Positions 1 to 10,285 of a stretch of DNA of 64,000 nt are shown here, in pieces. Positions within the stretch are counted from its first letter, which is position 1. Each line of letters begins with the position of its first letter. The DNA comes from Isoetes taiwanensis (taxonomy: Eukaryota > Streptophyta > Lycopodiopsida > Isoetales > Isoetaceae). The DNA is taken from assembly GCA_021234155.1 (NCBI GenBank), contig JAJEKV010000002.1:44259203-44323202 (forward strand), read 5' to 3'. The notes under the pieces are model-generated. The model was given only the letters and a program-made list of their open reading frames with translations. It had not been told where the DNA came from and did not search any database. Position numbers and translations under genes: made by a program.

Positions 1-299
1 AAAGTCCATGCTTATTACCTCCCATTTTGCATTCGGCACAGGCAATGGCTCTAAGGCTCCAGGAATTCGGAGTTGTTCTGCCTTCGTCTGCTGACATAGC
101 TAGCACTCTCGAATGTACCTGGCTATTTTCTTCTTCATGGCGGGCCAGAAGTAGTTGTTTCTGATCTTAAAATAGGTCTTCATTGAAGGTGATGCATCAC
201 CCATGAGGTGTCGAGCCCATGCCTTGCCCACACGCAGTGGCAAATCCACAATGCATTAAGGCAGTACCTTGATGCTTGCTTCCTTGGCAAGCTCTGGGA
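1..299 (-). pseudogene. Ty3/gypsy integrase zinc-finger fragment
   Basis: Read on the minus strand, this stretch encodes a run typical of the integrase N-terminal region of Ty3/gypsy retrotransposons. After GDASPSMKTYFKIRNNYFW comes PAMKKKIARYIREC, then LCQQTKAEQLRIPGALEP, and it ends near WEVISMDF. This matches the family pattern of an H2C2 zinc finger (the final C..CQ..K part is visible) followed by the start of the catalytic core. In life the protein would insert retrotransposon cDNA in the nucleus. Two in-frame stops, one before CIVDLPL and one between REC and LCQ, make it a pseudogene. It runs off the left edge, so the catalytic D,D,E residues are not seen. The family is clear; the lineage within gypsy cannot be given. 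Confidence 0.85.
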
Positions 300-1084
300 T
301 GCAACTGTTCTAATGCATGTCAAAATAGCACACTATCAGCAGCAAGTCAATCCCAGGCTCACATGAGGTCCACAACACTATTTGCGCACCCATTTGCCCA
401 TGAAAAAGCCCAGACTGATAGCTTCCATTCGCACGGATGCGCATCACCTCTGCATTGAGACAAGCCGACTTGGGAGGCACATGAGGACATGAGCTATCAA
501 TGTTTCCAATGAGGCGCCATTGAGGATGAATGCCATGCCCTTCAGACCATGTCTAGCATTCGATCATATTTGGGCATGGTATATTCACTTAGTTATGCAT
601 GACCAGCCATTGCATATGCTGTTGACCACGGCCTCCGTGGGCTTGTTGGGATCATATCTTCATGAGATTATATATACACGGACTTAGCTATGTCCTCCGG
701 TCCAGCATGGAATTGTCCTATATTGTATAATCTACCAACATACTTATTATTGCTAAGGTTTTTCCCTCAAAACACTTTGGGGCAGGGGTTTTTTATTCCT
801 AGCAGTAATATGTCTGGTGTTCTCTTTGTTTAGGTCCCATAGGCCAATTGGTCTCCTTGGACGATAAAAATACATTCTATTCTATTCTATTAAAGTGGGA
901 CACATTCTTACAGATGGGCCTCATGTAGTACAGTGAGACTCCATCAAGAATTAGTAATTTTTGCTTGAAATCACTATTAGACTTTTACATCATGCAACAA
1001 GAACTGGTTCGTGATAATTCTTCACAGTGTTTACAAACAAGCAGTTGAGAAAGCTCATCAATTTACAGGTGACATATAATTTTT
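300..1084. other. Unassigned intergenic stretch
   Basis: I see no gene here. The open frames are short and share no recognisable motif. Around 870-890 there is a short TATTC-type simple run. This is probably more decayed gypsy sequence to the right of the integrase fragment, but nothing in it proves that. Confidence 0.4.
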
Positions 1085-1366
1085 TTGAGGGATGAGCGAA
1101 GGTTGGGGGAAGGGGCGGAGGGGAGAGGAGTTTTTGAGGGAGAGGCAAAAGAGAGAAGGGGAACCTTTGGGGGGGAGGGGAAGAGGGAAAATGGTGGAAG
1201 GAGTTACCTTTTATGGGGGAGCGCAGAGGAGGGCAGTTTGGGGTGGGTGGAGGCATATGTTGAGGGGCAGGGGATTTCATGCGGGAATATTTGTTTTTAT
1301 TTTTATTTAGTTATTTATTTATTTATTTATTTTTTTTTTTTTTTTGGGGGAGGGGGGGGGGTTAAA
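1085..1366. repeat. Purine-rich tract followed by T-run and G-run
   Basis: Positions 1085-1270 are strongly G/A-biased on the plus strand. They are followed by ATTT-type repeats, a T-run at about 1330-1344 and a long G-run at about 1345-1361. Open frames across it (for example 990-1280 minus and 1085-1411 plus) are products of the base bias, not genes. The G-runs could form G-quadruplex structures. Confidence 0.7.
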
Positions 1367-1441
1367 ACAATCCTCTCTTTTAAGAAAATGAGTTTCAATA
1401 TTAAAACATAATAAAACGTAACAAATAGAATATAATATTAA

Positions 1442-1470
1442 CTAGTTATACTGCCCCGGCGTTGCCGGGC
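1442..1470 (-). mobile_element. Helitron 3' terminus on the minus strand
   Basis: On the minus strand a hairpin (CCCGGC, loop AAC, GCCGGG; plus 1455-1469) is followed by 9-12 nt and then CTAG at 1445-1442. The flanking plus base at 1441 is A, so the element ends CTAG|T as expected for insertion between A and T. The hairpin and loop closely resemble the 3' ends at 22642-22669 and 32450-32477, so this is the same Helitron family in opposite orientation. The only matching minus-strand 5' end in the window is at 23132. Confidence 0.65.
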
Positions 1471-2800
1471 GGTAGTAACAATTTGAAGAGGTGGTTGTTT
1501 AATACTAAACAAAAGTTTTGGAGCATGAAAATTTGCATTATGAGATTGTAGGAGCAACAATAGAGCATAAAATTTGCATTCTCATGAAATGCATTTCATT
1601 AACAATAGTTTGGGTATCATGTAGTAATATAAAAATCGAATGTATGATATGAGATGAGTCGCAGTAAAGAAAATGGATAAGCTGCATGATCAGAGATTCA
1701 TTTTGGTTGTTAAAGCTCATATTTCAGGTTAGATTATTGTGTGATTTCATCACATGCTATAACATTGCTGGATTTTCTGATTGACATGGAAGAGAGCTAG
1801 AAGAATATTTTTTTTGGAAACATAGAACATTGCCAAGGCATATAAATACTATATTTTGCATATCTTACATCCACTTTTGCCCTTCAATTAAATCCATTGT
1901 TGCTTATGTACTTGTCAAGGGATGAGATGATTTGTGCTCGTGTTAAACTATGAAGGGATGGGATTAGGGGATACTTCCTGCAAGTCCTATTGGAATTCAA
2001 TCTTCTCTGCCCCTATTAATCTGCGAAGGATGGAATCGATATGTTTTGAAATTGTATGGAATCAATATTGTCTTGTTTGGATAATTTTATTGCGCGTCGA
2101 TTTCTTCAAAGGGAGGTGCCTGAACCATAGATGCAGTAGCATTTAGGATAGGATGGAAAAAATTCACATTATTTACTCTGGAAATATAGTACGACAACAC
2201 AATTAACTTCTCTTGGAAATGAATCTGCTTTCCCCAAGTCTTCAGCCAGTTCTTGATGTTCTTAGCCGTCCTAATCCACTAATTCATCTAGCCCAAATGG
2301 TTATGAGGTTGGGGAATCCTGTTCCATATCTGCTCAAACTCATTCATTTAAGATTTTGCAAATTAATAAGTCAATGCAACAATATCAATAGCTAGATAGA
2401 AACATATGACAAGATCAGAACATTAACAATGATCACAAGATCATTTCTCAACACTGAACTTTCTTCACATAACTATTTATTGTTCATCTTCATGCATCCA
2501 TTCAACAATCATACATATTTACCATGGTATTGTACCTTGAAAACATACCATTGTAACTTCTACCTATCTATTCAAAAAATATTCTGCTTCAATACAATGA
2601 CGAACCTTGAGATTTCACACTGCCCAAGTATATATATAACTACTTCTTTTGTTTACATTTTTATGCTCTCAGTTCCGGCCGTTTAGCCTAACCGAAAGCA
2701 TTCGGATCTATCAGCAAGTTCTTCCTGCCACATTTGTATTGGACCGATGAACTGTTTTGATCGATGTCTTCTCTCTATTGGACCTCGGCTCCTAAAAATG
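1471..2800. other. AT-rich stretch without a recognisable gene
   Basis: No convincing coding region, RNA gene or repeat was found. Short open frames (1934-2146, 2429-2686 plus; 1538-1720 minus) have no motif or codon signal I can support. Confidence 0.4.
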
Positions 2801-3147
2801 TGTTGACTAAAAATATCCTGGTCGTTCTCTATGATTATCTCAATGGTCACATAGACCATTGTAATTCAATCTTCAACTTAATTTAAATCATAGATTAACC
2901 AAGTGCACGTATTTACAGAAGCAACCCTAATACCTGTGTCTCCTTGCAATGTGAACCCCGTTTCTTTCTTTACAACAATGTTCAAGCTATTTCACACAGA
3001 TATGTTTGCAACCTAGATAAAAAGATTGCAATGCTGCTCATTCAAATTCTGTACAACCTAGAGAAAAAGGTTGTTGTGCCATCAATTCTGTACAACCTAG
3101 ATAAAAAGGTTGTCATGCCATGATTATAAGATGAACATTCATTAACA
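2801..3147 (-). repeat. Probable 3' LTR of a Copia element
   Basis: Left of the Copia RNase H fragment, the minus strand has a polypurine tract (AAAAGGGGAA, plus about 3148-3158) immediately followed by TGTTAATGAATG. This is the usual join between polypurine tract and 3' LTR. The right border at 3147 is therefore fairly secure. The left border, set at a TGTTGA near 2801, is a guess. Inside, a short unit beginning TACAACCTAGA and running into a purine-rich stretch is repeated about three times between 3008 and 3118. Confidence 0.55.
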
Positions 3148-3315
3148 TTCCCCTTTTCAGCTTATAATCTGTCAAAGTTATGCATTTCAGCATTTTTCTG
3201 CTTGTTCCCTTGTGAACTCTTTTGTATTTCAGCATTCATCTTTGAAGCAAACTTTCACTGATTTTGCCTTCAGCTTAATCACCTGATTATACATAGAGTG
3301 TTGCTATTCCCCCTT

Positions 3316-3830
3316 TCAACTTACAGTTTTTTTACAATTCAACATCTCTGATAGATTTGAAAATCTTTTACTTCTCAAAGCCTTTGTACATATATCAGCT
3401 AACTGTTTATCTGAACAAATAAACCTGAGCTGAATTTGACCTCTACTCACCATATCTCTAATGTAATGCATTTCCATCTCAATGTGTTTGGTTCTCTCAT
3501 GCAAAATTGGATTCTTGGTCATGACAACTTTGATTGTTACAAAACAGTTATGTACTATTTTCTTGCTTTATTCCCAATTCTTCTAACAGTCTCCTTGTCC
3601 ATATTATTTCCTTTGCTGCTAGAGTAGTGGCTGCGTATTCTGACTCAGCAGTTGATAGTGCTATAGACGATTGCTTCTTGCTTCTCCAGCAAATAGGACC
3701 ACCACCTAACATCAGTATATAGCCTGAAGTGGATTTTCTTTCGTCCTGATCTCCACACCAATCTGCATCAGAGTATGCTTTGAGTTGCAGATCATTTGAG
3801 TCATATACTATCGGGTAGAAGCATGAAAGG
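3316..3830 (-). pseudogene. Copia-type RNase H domain, C-terminal end of pol
   Basis: The minus strand reads LQLKAYSDADWCGDQDERK, STSGYILMLGGGPICW, then SKKQSSIALSTAESEYAATT. This is the canonical RNase H domain of plant Ty1/Copia polyproteins. After a frame change near 3525-3590 it continues with HERTKHIEMEMHYIRDMV and QLADICTKAL, then a stop at 3316. In the parent element this domain degrades the RNA strand during reverse transcription. The D of SDADW, the E of AESEY and the D of QLADICTK are visible. At least one frameshift breaks it. Reverse transcriptase and integrase are not found upstream (right), so the copy is truncated. Its LTR lies just to the left. Confidence 0.9.
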
Positions 3831-4082
3831 GTGATTGAATTTTTTTGTATATTGATGTAAAAATTTGAACTGGGTTAAAGTGTTTGTAATGTACATTTTG
3901 AATTTTACATGGAGTAGTTGCCTATCATTAATAAAGGCGGTTGACGTACAATATTCTCCATAATTATACCAAATCCTCCCGAAATCTTGTACTAGCTTCT
4001 CTATCAATAAAATCTAAATATCTTGCCTGCGAAAAAAAAAAACTTTGGCGCACATTTTGAACTTTCCTCAATCGATCAAACA

Positions 4083-4946
4083 TGGCTCCGGATTCTACCT
4101 CAACGAAAACTTGGCCCGAATCGATTATAGCTGCTCCTAAATCGAATGCATTTCAAGAAACAAATGTATCTTGAAGAAATTGAAATCCCTTTCCTTCAAG
4201 CAGTAATACAAATCCCTTCAAGCAGTAATACAAATCTGGTTAATAATCTGATTTTTTGTGCAGGATGTTGTATCCCCTTTCTGCAGAATGGATCGATGTC
4301 TTAAAGCACCAGTTGAAGAAGAAACTATGGAAGAAGGATTGGACTCTCATGCAAGCACTTCGAGGTTAGCATCGGGTTGATTTCAATCCTCCCTGTTGAT
4401 GAAGTTTCGAAAGCATCGTTACAAGCGTGCAAAGAAAATCAAAACAGAGGGTTTGTCGGGTGGATCGTGACAAAGCTAATTAGAAGAAAGGTGAATGCTT
4501 CTGTAAATCTCATAATGAATGAGGTATCTAATTTGACTCCAAAACAGCAAAGTATATTTGCAAGAAGATTATTGCAGGACAAAAGATTGCAATTCCTATT
4601 TGAGCCAGTCATTGGAAGGCCTCAAGAGGCTATCGTGAAAACAGATCTGGTAAAGAATTTAAAGGATGGCCTCCAAGACGTCAAAAATGCAAATAGCAAT
4701 GACAGACTTGCTGCAAAGCATTCTGTACTATCTATGGTGGTTGGAGAGGAAGGAGAATTACGTAAGACTTCACTAGCGACTAAGTTGTTGAAAATACATC
4801 CTAGAAATATGAAACTAGCGGTGGAGAGAAGGAAAAAGAATGTCACTAGGTGGAACAAATCTGTGGGCATTAGCAGTCGAAATCCAAGAACAAATACGAT
4901 AGATCGGGGCTATGAAGGATATGGTTGCTTTTTCGGTTTTGGTTAG
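4083..4946 (+). pseudogene. N-terminal domain of the DDE-like transposase family, copy 1 (unassigned fold)
   Basis: A possible first exon starts at ATG 4083 (MAPDSTSTKTWPESIIAAPK). A second begins after a CAG at 4263 (DVVSPFCRMDRCLKAPVEEE). After a frame change the long open frame 4377-4946 reads VSKASLQACKENQNRGFVGW, LTPKQQSIFARRLLQDKRL, FLFEPVIGRPQEAIV, then a basic tail (HPRNMKLAVERRKKNVTRW). The 4377 start is not an ATG. It is predicted largely helical and basic. I do not recognise the fold. A diverged second copy lies at 5816-6100, and the CCC-type transposase exon starts at 6.9 kb on the same strand. I therefore infer that this is the DNA-binding N-terminal part of that transposase family. 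That link rests on position only. Confidence 0.5.
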
Positions 4947-5336
4947 ATAACTCAAAGGTTTCACCAAAAATTAGAGATGTCATGAAGAAGAGGACACAAC
5001 CAATTCAATATATTGACATTACACAAAAACATGACCGTAATTTAGTTTGTAATTGCATCTTGTTTTTCAGAATAAAGATGTTTTTTATTTTGTAACACTG
5101 ATGTAAAGTTTGTAGATTTCTTTACTTTTTGGCAGAATAAAGATGTCTTTTATTTTGTAACACTGATGTAAAGTTTGTAACAGATTTCTTTACTTTTTTA
5201 ATGTAATGTAGATGCAGTCTGCCCTAGTTGTTCTACATGGAAATGTCAAATTATTTCATGGCAACACGTACATGTATATTTGTTTACATGTATATTCTGG
5301 ATGTATATTTGTTTACATGTATATTCTGGATGTGGG

Positions 5337-5385
5337 CAAAAGAAAGCTAGGGTGTCTTACATTTGGCCAAATGTAGAGTAAGAGA
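5337..5385 (+). repeat. Possible transposon end (AGGGTGTCT motif plus small palindrome)
   Basis: GGGCAAAAGAAAGCTAGGG followed by TGTCTTACATTTGGCCAAATG ends in a short palindrome. The reverse complement of the same string (AGACACCCTAGCTTTCTTTTA) occurs at about 35389-35410, again next to a small palindrome. A shorter form is at about 12521-12541. In both full cases a transposon gene faces away from it. This may be a terminal or subterminal sequence of the DDE-like transposon family. Confidence 0.35.
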
Positions 5386-5606
5386 TGTATCACATTTCAA
5401 ATACATAACCGTTTTTTCAGTATGTACATAATAGCTATATTATGGAATCTTTTTTTTTCGGAACTACTTGTCACGTCAATTAAAACGCAATCATGAAGCA
5501 GATTTCAATTCCCGCCGCTGTAACCACTCCAAGAAACGCCTGAACGTTAGGAGAATTTCCCACTTTCTGGCTAAAACTTCGTCCAGCTCCAGGATTTTCC
5601 TCCTTC

Positions 5607-6100
5607 TTGCCAAAATTCCTCCAACTAACCCTAAACCACGCAAGAACCATGATGAACAACGAAGGAACAGAAATGGCGCAAGAAGATTGCAATATCGGGA
5701 ATGTGACAAAGAAAATGAAGCGTACGATTGATGAAATTTGTAAATTTATATATGATCGGGTTCAAGATTTCGCCCTGTGCAAAAGGAGAGCTTTAGTAGT
5801 GGCTATTTCGGGATGAAAGGCTGCACTTCTTTTTGAACTTGCCATTGGAAATCCAGTATAAAGCAATTAAGAAGGATACTATGCTAAAAATATCCGTGAA
5901 GGTCTGCAGGAAGTGAAACAAGCAAGTAGCAATGATAAATTAGCGACTAAGCATTCCTGTTATCAATGATTGTTGGTGAGAATGGAAAACTCGGGCAAAA
6001 AAAGAGTAGCCTCGAGAATTCTTCAAGTGCAAGCAAGAAACCTCACAAAAGCTGCAATTAGAAGAAAGCGGATGTCATTATCGAGGTGCTAATATGTGGG
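5607..6100 (+). pseudogene. Second, diverged copy of the 4377-4946 domain
   Basis: In shifting frames this reads ALCKRRALVVAISG, LLFELAIGNPV, NIREGLQEVKQASSNDKLA, TKHSCYQ, then ARNLTKAAIRRKRMSLSR. The upstream copy has FLFEPVIGRPQ, NLKDGLQDVKNANSNDRLA, AKHSVLS and PRNMKLAVERRKKNVTRW at equivalent places, so homology is clear. The N-terminal part differs (MAQEDCNIGNVTKKMKRTID). Several stops and frame changes break this copy. The order (copy 1, copy 2, then the CCC-type transposase exon at 6.9 kb, all plus strand) fits either two nested elements or a tandem duplication of the first exon. Confidence 0.65.
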
Positions 6101-6890
6101 CACCGGGGCAGAAGGCAACCAGGCGGGACATGCTTAGGAATCAACCAAGCAGGTTGGTAAATGAGTTTTGGTTAACCCACACAAAACTTCTCCAAAGTAC
6201 AGGGATGTCGGGAAGAAAAGGACACTTCCAATCCGTTTTTAGACATGCCCCGTGTCAGTTTTAAGTCTTTTAATCCTCTTTTTGCAAGCTTGATAGAAGC
6301 TAGCTTCGCGGCATCTGGATAAGTTTAGTAATCCTATTTGCATTCCATGTAAGGGATGTATCGATATACATTGAAGTACATCCAACTACGATAATTATAT
6401 TTTTACACTTGGAGGTACTGAATGAGCTATGTTTAACAGGAAAAGTACTTGGATGTACTTCCAATTACATCCAATGTGGCATAAGGCAGAAAATGTGTTG
6501 AAAGTCAGGCTGTGTTATTATAGTCTTGCTAGTTCCCAAGTACATTATAGTACATTTTAAGCTTTCCTGATCTCAAGATAGTTTTTAAAGATAGGGTGAT
6601 ACATAAAAGTATTTAAATGTACTTCCTTCCATAAGAAAAGTATGAAATATATACATCTGTAATACAGTGACACTGTCTGTGACCTGGTTACATATTGAGT
6701 TTTTTTATGTACATCTGGAACTCTTTGGAGTACATTCTTTATACATTTATACATATCATGTACAGGGTATGTACGATGTTGTGGTATAGTAGTTGAATGT
6801 ATATCAAATCATGATCTGAGTGCCATAGAACTAATGCAATGTCTGCAACATCTTTGAATTCGTAAGTAGTTCTAATTTATATCTTACTTA
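6101..6890. other. Noncoding stretch with TACATGTA-type simple motifs
   Basis: It contains many degenerate repeats built from GTACAT/ATGTAC, at about 6340-6790. The region 33430-33800, which lies inside another copy of related transposon sequence, has a similar texture. It probably represents intron or spacer sequence of the DDE-like transposon. Confidence 0.4.
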
Positions 6891-7783
6891 TACATGCCGC
6901 TGAATTGTATGAGATGTTCAAAGATGAACATCCTGAAGTGAAGATTAGCATCAGAAAGTTCGAGCTTCTTAAGCCTACGTGTGTGAGAAGGTTGAAAGAG
7001 AGGAACACATGCTGCTGCGTGAAGCATGAACAAGCTGATCTATACAGAAAAGCTTTTAGCGTCCTGAGGAGCAAATTTCATGCCAACTGTACATGTTCTT
7101 GTGGTGTTTGTGCAGCAGATGAGAACAATGGCATCTGCCAAACTCCTTCTAAAACATTTCAAAATGTTGGTGCTATGTGGTTTGTGACAAGGAAGGCGAA
7201 GAGTGGCATAGTTTGGACTGTGTCAAGGGAGAGTGCCAGAACTGTGGCACTTAAAATATTCAAATCTGTCCTAAGGAGAAAGTGTCGCAGAATGAGAACA
7301 TTGAATGGCAAGTTTACAAGTACGTGAACGAACCTTCCAAAGCTGGCACTTCAAGGAGGTTGAAGCTTGTTACTGAAAGCGGGACTCCAGGTACATTGCT
7401 TGACAAGATGTTTCAGCACCTTACAAAGTTCACTATTCACAACTTTTCAGCAAGTTGGCGAGCAAACAATTCAGAAATCGGTGCAAAATTTGAGGGATGA
7501 TTCTCGTTTTTGTCGAGAATGGACTTTCGCAGAGAACTACACTTTGCAGCCATTCAGGGAGGTTCAGTCCGAGCATTGGAACAATGACCAGATAACTATT
7601 CTGGTGCATATAACCATGATGAAAGTCAATGGCGAGCTGAAAAAAACTGTTCATTTGTATGTTTCCGATGTTATGAAGCATGATGCTTTCTTTGTTCAGG
7701 CTGCACTCAAGAAGCACCATATTTGGATGAAGCACAATTTCATTAATTATGGACAATACCTGAATTTATGGACCATTTTTTAG
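6890..7783 (+). pseudogene. DDE-like transposase with CCC zinc cluster, copy A
   Basis: The exon opens with LYEMFKDEHPEVKISIRKF, then ELLKPTCVRRLKERNTCCCV, KHEQADLYRKAF and a C.C.CGVC cluster. After frame changes come EWHSLDCVKGECQNCGT (another zinc-type cluster), IEWQVYKYVNEPSKAGTSRR, then ENYTLQPFREVQSEHWNND and QITILVHITMMKVNGELKK. The end reads VHLYVSDVMKHDAFFVQAAL. I read the ENY..EVQSEHW block as the first catalytic region of a DDE-type (RNase H-fold) transposase, because the related copy at 36.3-36.6 kb follows it with SDGCAAQFK. The later SDG and HGKG blocks are missing here. The sequence ends at 7783, next to an unrelated minus-strand gene. The parent protein would cut and join transposon ends in the nucleus. 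Several frameshifts make this copy inactive, unless some are base-call errors. Confidence 0.7.
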
Positions 7784-7814
7784 TACACTTGGATGAATGA
7801 CTCATTTTCATACA

Positions 7815-8458
7815 CTAGTTGACATCCCCTACGAGTGCTGCATATGCCTCAGCAGCATGCACGGGTATCTTAATAGTATTAGGTATCTTCTTCTTGTTTG
7901 ATGGCTCCCAAGCATAGTCGATAGTCTCCACTTCTATGCGGTCACTTGCAGTCGTTGGCCTCCATCTCTTCTTCCAGCAATTGGCATAATTAGCTGGGTA
8001 GACTTGGTTCCTCACTGGGATTGGCTCCCACCAAGTCACCAGAATAGTCTCAAAGTTCTCCTTCTTATCATCCATTTGTGGATCCTCAGTAGCTAGGCCC
8101 ACCCAAGTTGGGCACAACACATCATCAGGGCGTGCCATAATAAACATACCTTTCTTCAAATCTTTGTATTGGTCTTCAGTAACTTCGTACGGATCACCTC
8201 ACATGTATCGCATTTGGAGAATGCAATTTTCTTTGCGATACTGACGTCCCGGAAGCTCCGCCTCCACGTTCTATGAAAACCTGTCGGTGATACCTTCTTG
8301 CCAGTCAATGCCACAACCTCTGCATTAACCTCTTCTAGAATGCTGGACTTCATAAACATTGCAGGCAACTTCCTGACATTCTCTCTTATCCCCTCCTCGT
8401 TTCTCCTGCTGCGGTGGGGCAAGGATTCACCGTTCTCCCTCACGAACATGGAAAACAC
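7815..8458 (-). pseudogene. Fused remnants of a second transposase-type gene
   Basis: Two minus-strand frames abut near 8156. The upstream one (8458-8156) reads VALTGKKVSPTGFHRTWRR, then SFRDVSIAKKIAFSKCDTCE. A W..F..V......F.KC..C arrangement is common at the start of the catalytic part of large plant transposases. The downstream one (8159-7815) reads KKGMFIMARPDDVLCPTWVG, LATEDPQMDD, then ILVTWWEPIPVRNQVY. It ends AAEAYAALVGDVN. This looks like the C-terminal, BAH-like end of such proteins. The middle, where catalytic residues should lie, is absent, so an internal deletion seems to have joined the two ends. This gene is distinct from the CCC-type transposase on the opposite strand. Family assignment is from memory of pattern only. 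Confidence 0.5.
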
Positions 8459-8847
8459 GGCCTCACATGCCAGCGTCGAGGAGGCGAGGCTTCAAGGTGC
8501 CACAGGTTACCATGTTCGCCCTTGCGTGCACCCTCAAGAAATTGGGCCTTCCATTTCAGATCTGCCCGACTTTGAGATCCGCCCGAGACCAAGGTACCAC
8601 GCCCTTTCGAAAACGAGATTCCCCTGCAGCAGCACCGCCCCACTCTTCGACCTTTCATGTTGGATTTAACATGTCATAAACAAAAGTAACCCTATCACTT
8701 GATTTCATGGCAAGGAATTCCTTTTCGCGATGTTAACAACTTGATTCGTAGAGAACCCGACGCAACACCTATTCTTGCAACACAAGGTCCTCCCCAGAAT
8801 CGAGGATAGCATTCTCGAGTGGTGAGACGAAAGCAAGCTTTGGTGGC
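8459..8847. other. Unassigned stretch between transposase remnants
   Basis: No coding frame I can support. The overlapping short frames on both strands have no motif. It lies between two minus-strand transposase-type remnants and may be the degraded middle of one of them. Confidence 0.35.
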
Positions 8848-9548
8848 CTAACAACCTTCCCGGGGCTGTCGGGAATGAAAAGTGTAATGTCGTTTCTCAT
8901 AATTTGGGTGCTTTCGATGCTCGAGCTCCCCCCGGCTGGACACAATATCTGCTTCCTGTTGCGGTGCTGCGGTCAATATCTCCGAGACCTTTACTCCGTC
9001 AACACAGATGAGGTCATTGCTCCATCTCACGAGCATCCCCGGCTTCGGCACCTGCAAGCAACCCTGGCAACGGATGTTCTTCAGAAAGGGGAGGGAAACC
9101 TTGATTCATGATACTCCCACAAACTTGAAACCCGTAAACCGGTCACAAACCGCATCATCGGGCCGGTGAAAGATATGAATCCCTTTTCCGGGCGATAATG
9201 GAGTCGCGATGAGTGCCATATCTCACAATCCTTTTCAAGAAGGGTATATCTTGTCAGCGGTTGTGTCTCCTTCCCCACCTCGCAATATTTGTCTTTTTTT
9301 TGGGGACGCCATTAGCGCATCGACTCACGAGCATCTTCACTTCTCCAAAGAACGAATGAGCCCCTGGCTTCTGCTATTGTGGTTGCATCTCGAGTTGGCC
9401 AAGGAAGGATATGGTGGCCTTCGAACACTTCCTCCACACCTATGCTCACTAGTCCATTCGATATCTCCTTGAAGTGGCATTGTGTCATTTGCCCCACAAC
9501 TCCCTTTGCTACTAGATGTTCATTAAGGAAGAGATACACAACCTGCAC
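8848..9548 (-). pseudogene. Decayed plant transposon protein, VAKG-type domain
   Basis: Consecutive minus-strand frames read VVYLFLNEHLVAKGVVGQM, TQCHFKEISNGLVSIGVEEV, FEGHHILPWPTRDATTIAEA, then RGSFVLWRSEDARESM. After a stop comes YTLLEKDCEIWHSSRLHYRP. The order VxLxS/N..VAKG, then a glycine-rich step, then LP....T...A.G..VLW matches the conserved block found in many plant CACTA/En-Spm-type and other large transposon proteins. I use that as a pattern match only. Further left, SGCLQVPKPGMLVRWSNDLI is probably a different part of the same or a neighbouring element. Stops and shifts break it. The function of this block is not known to me. Confidence 0.45.
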
Positions 9549-9692
9549 AAGGATTTCAGTAGTGTTAAAATCGAGTAAGGAAGACGAGAAAGCAATGCAA
9601 ATGACCTGGGGGGATTCCCATTCAATGGTTACAAGGACAATGAAATTGGGCGGGGTGCCTTTTTTACATATGAGGTCTTTAGATTCCCTTGT

Positions 9693-10285
9693 ATAAGGTT
9701 AGTATTGGATGCAAGAAGTCTCACAATGGGTAGAAAAGAAGGTTCTCACTCTAAACAAAGTTATATCCACAAGACAAATTGGGCTCGCCCAATTTGTTTG
9801 TGGTGGTAGAAGAGTCGTAAAAAAGTAGGGTACACTCGGGCCGCCCAATTTAATTTGTCACCAAGAGAAAACACATTCGAGATACGCTTAGCCCACCCTA
9901 CAGTTTCACCTATCCGGTCATCTACACAAAAGGACAATGTGGGCGAATCCCAATTTGTCCTTTGTTGCAAATTGGGCGGCCGCCCAATTTGAACCGAATG
10001 AGGCGTTTATATAAGGGTAGTATTGATGCAGTCAGTCTCACAATGGGTACAAAAGAAGGTTCTCGCCTCAACAAAGTTATATCCAAGACAAATTGGGCTC
10101 ACCAATTTGTTCGTGGTGGTTAAAGAGCCGTGAAGTAGGCGAGACTCCGGCTACCAATTTAGTTGTCACCAAGAGAAAACACTTTCGAGATCTGCTTTGC
10201 CCACCCGCCGGGCCACCTATTCGTCATGTACACAAAGGGACAATCTGGGCGACCGCCCAATTTGTCCCTTTCTGTAGATGAAACT
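9693..10285. repeat. Tandem duplication (about 318 and 275 bp) carrying palindromes
   Basis: The unit starting ATAAGGTTAGTATTGGATGC at 9693 recurs from about 10011. Both units carry ACAATGGGTA, AGAAGGTTCTC, TTATATCCA, GACAAATTGGGCTC and CACCAAGAGAAAACAC, and end in the GC-cored palindrome. Unit 1 has palindromes at 9774-9797 and 9968-9991 (the latter a perfect 24-bp palindrome). Unit 2 has degraded ones near 10090-10114 and 10247-10269. Many differences between the units are small indels or fall at CTG/CAG sites. Confidence 0.8.
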
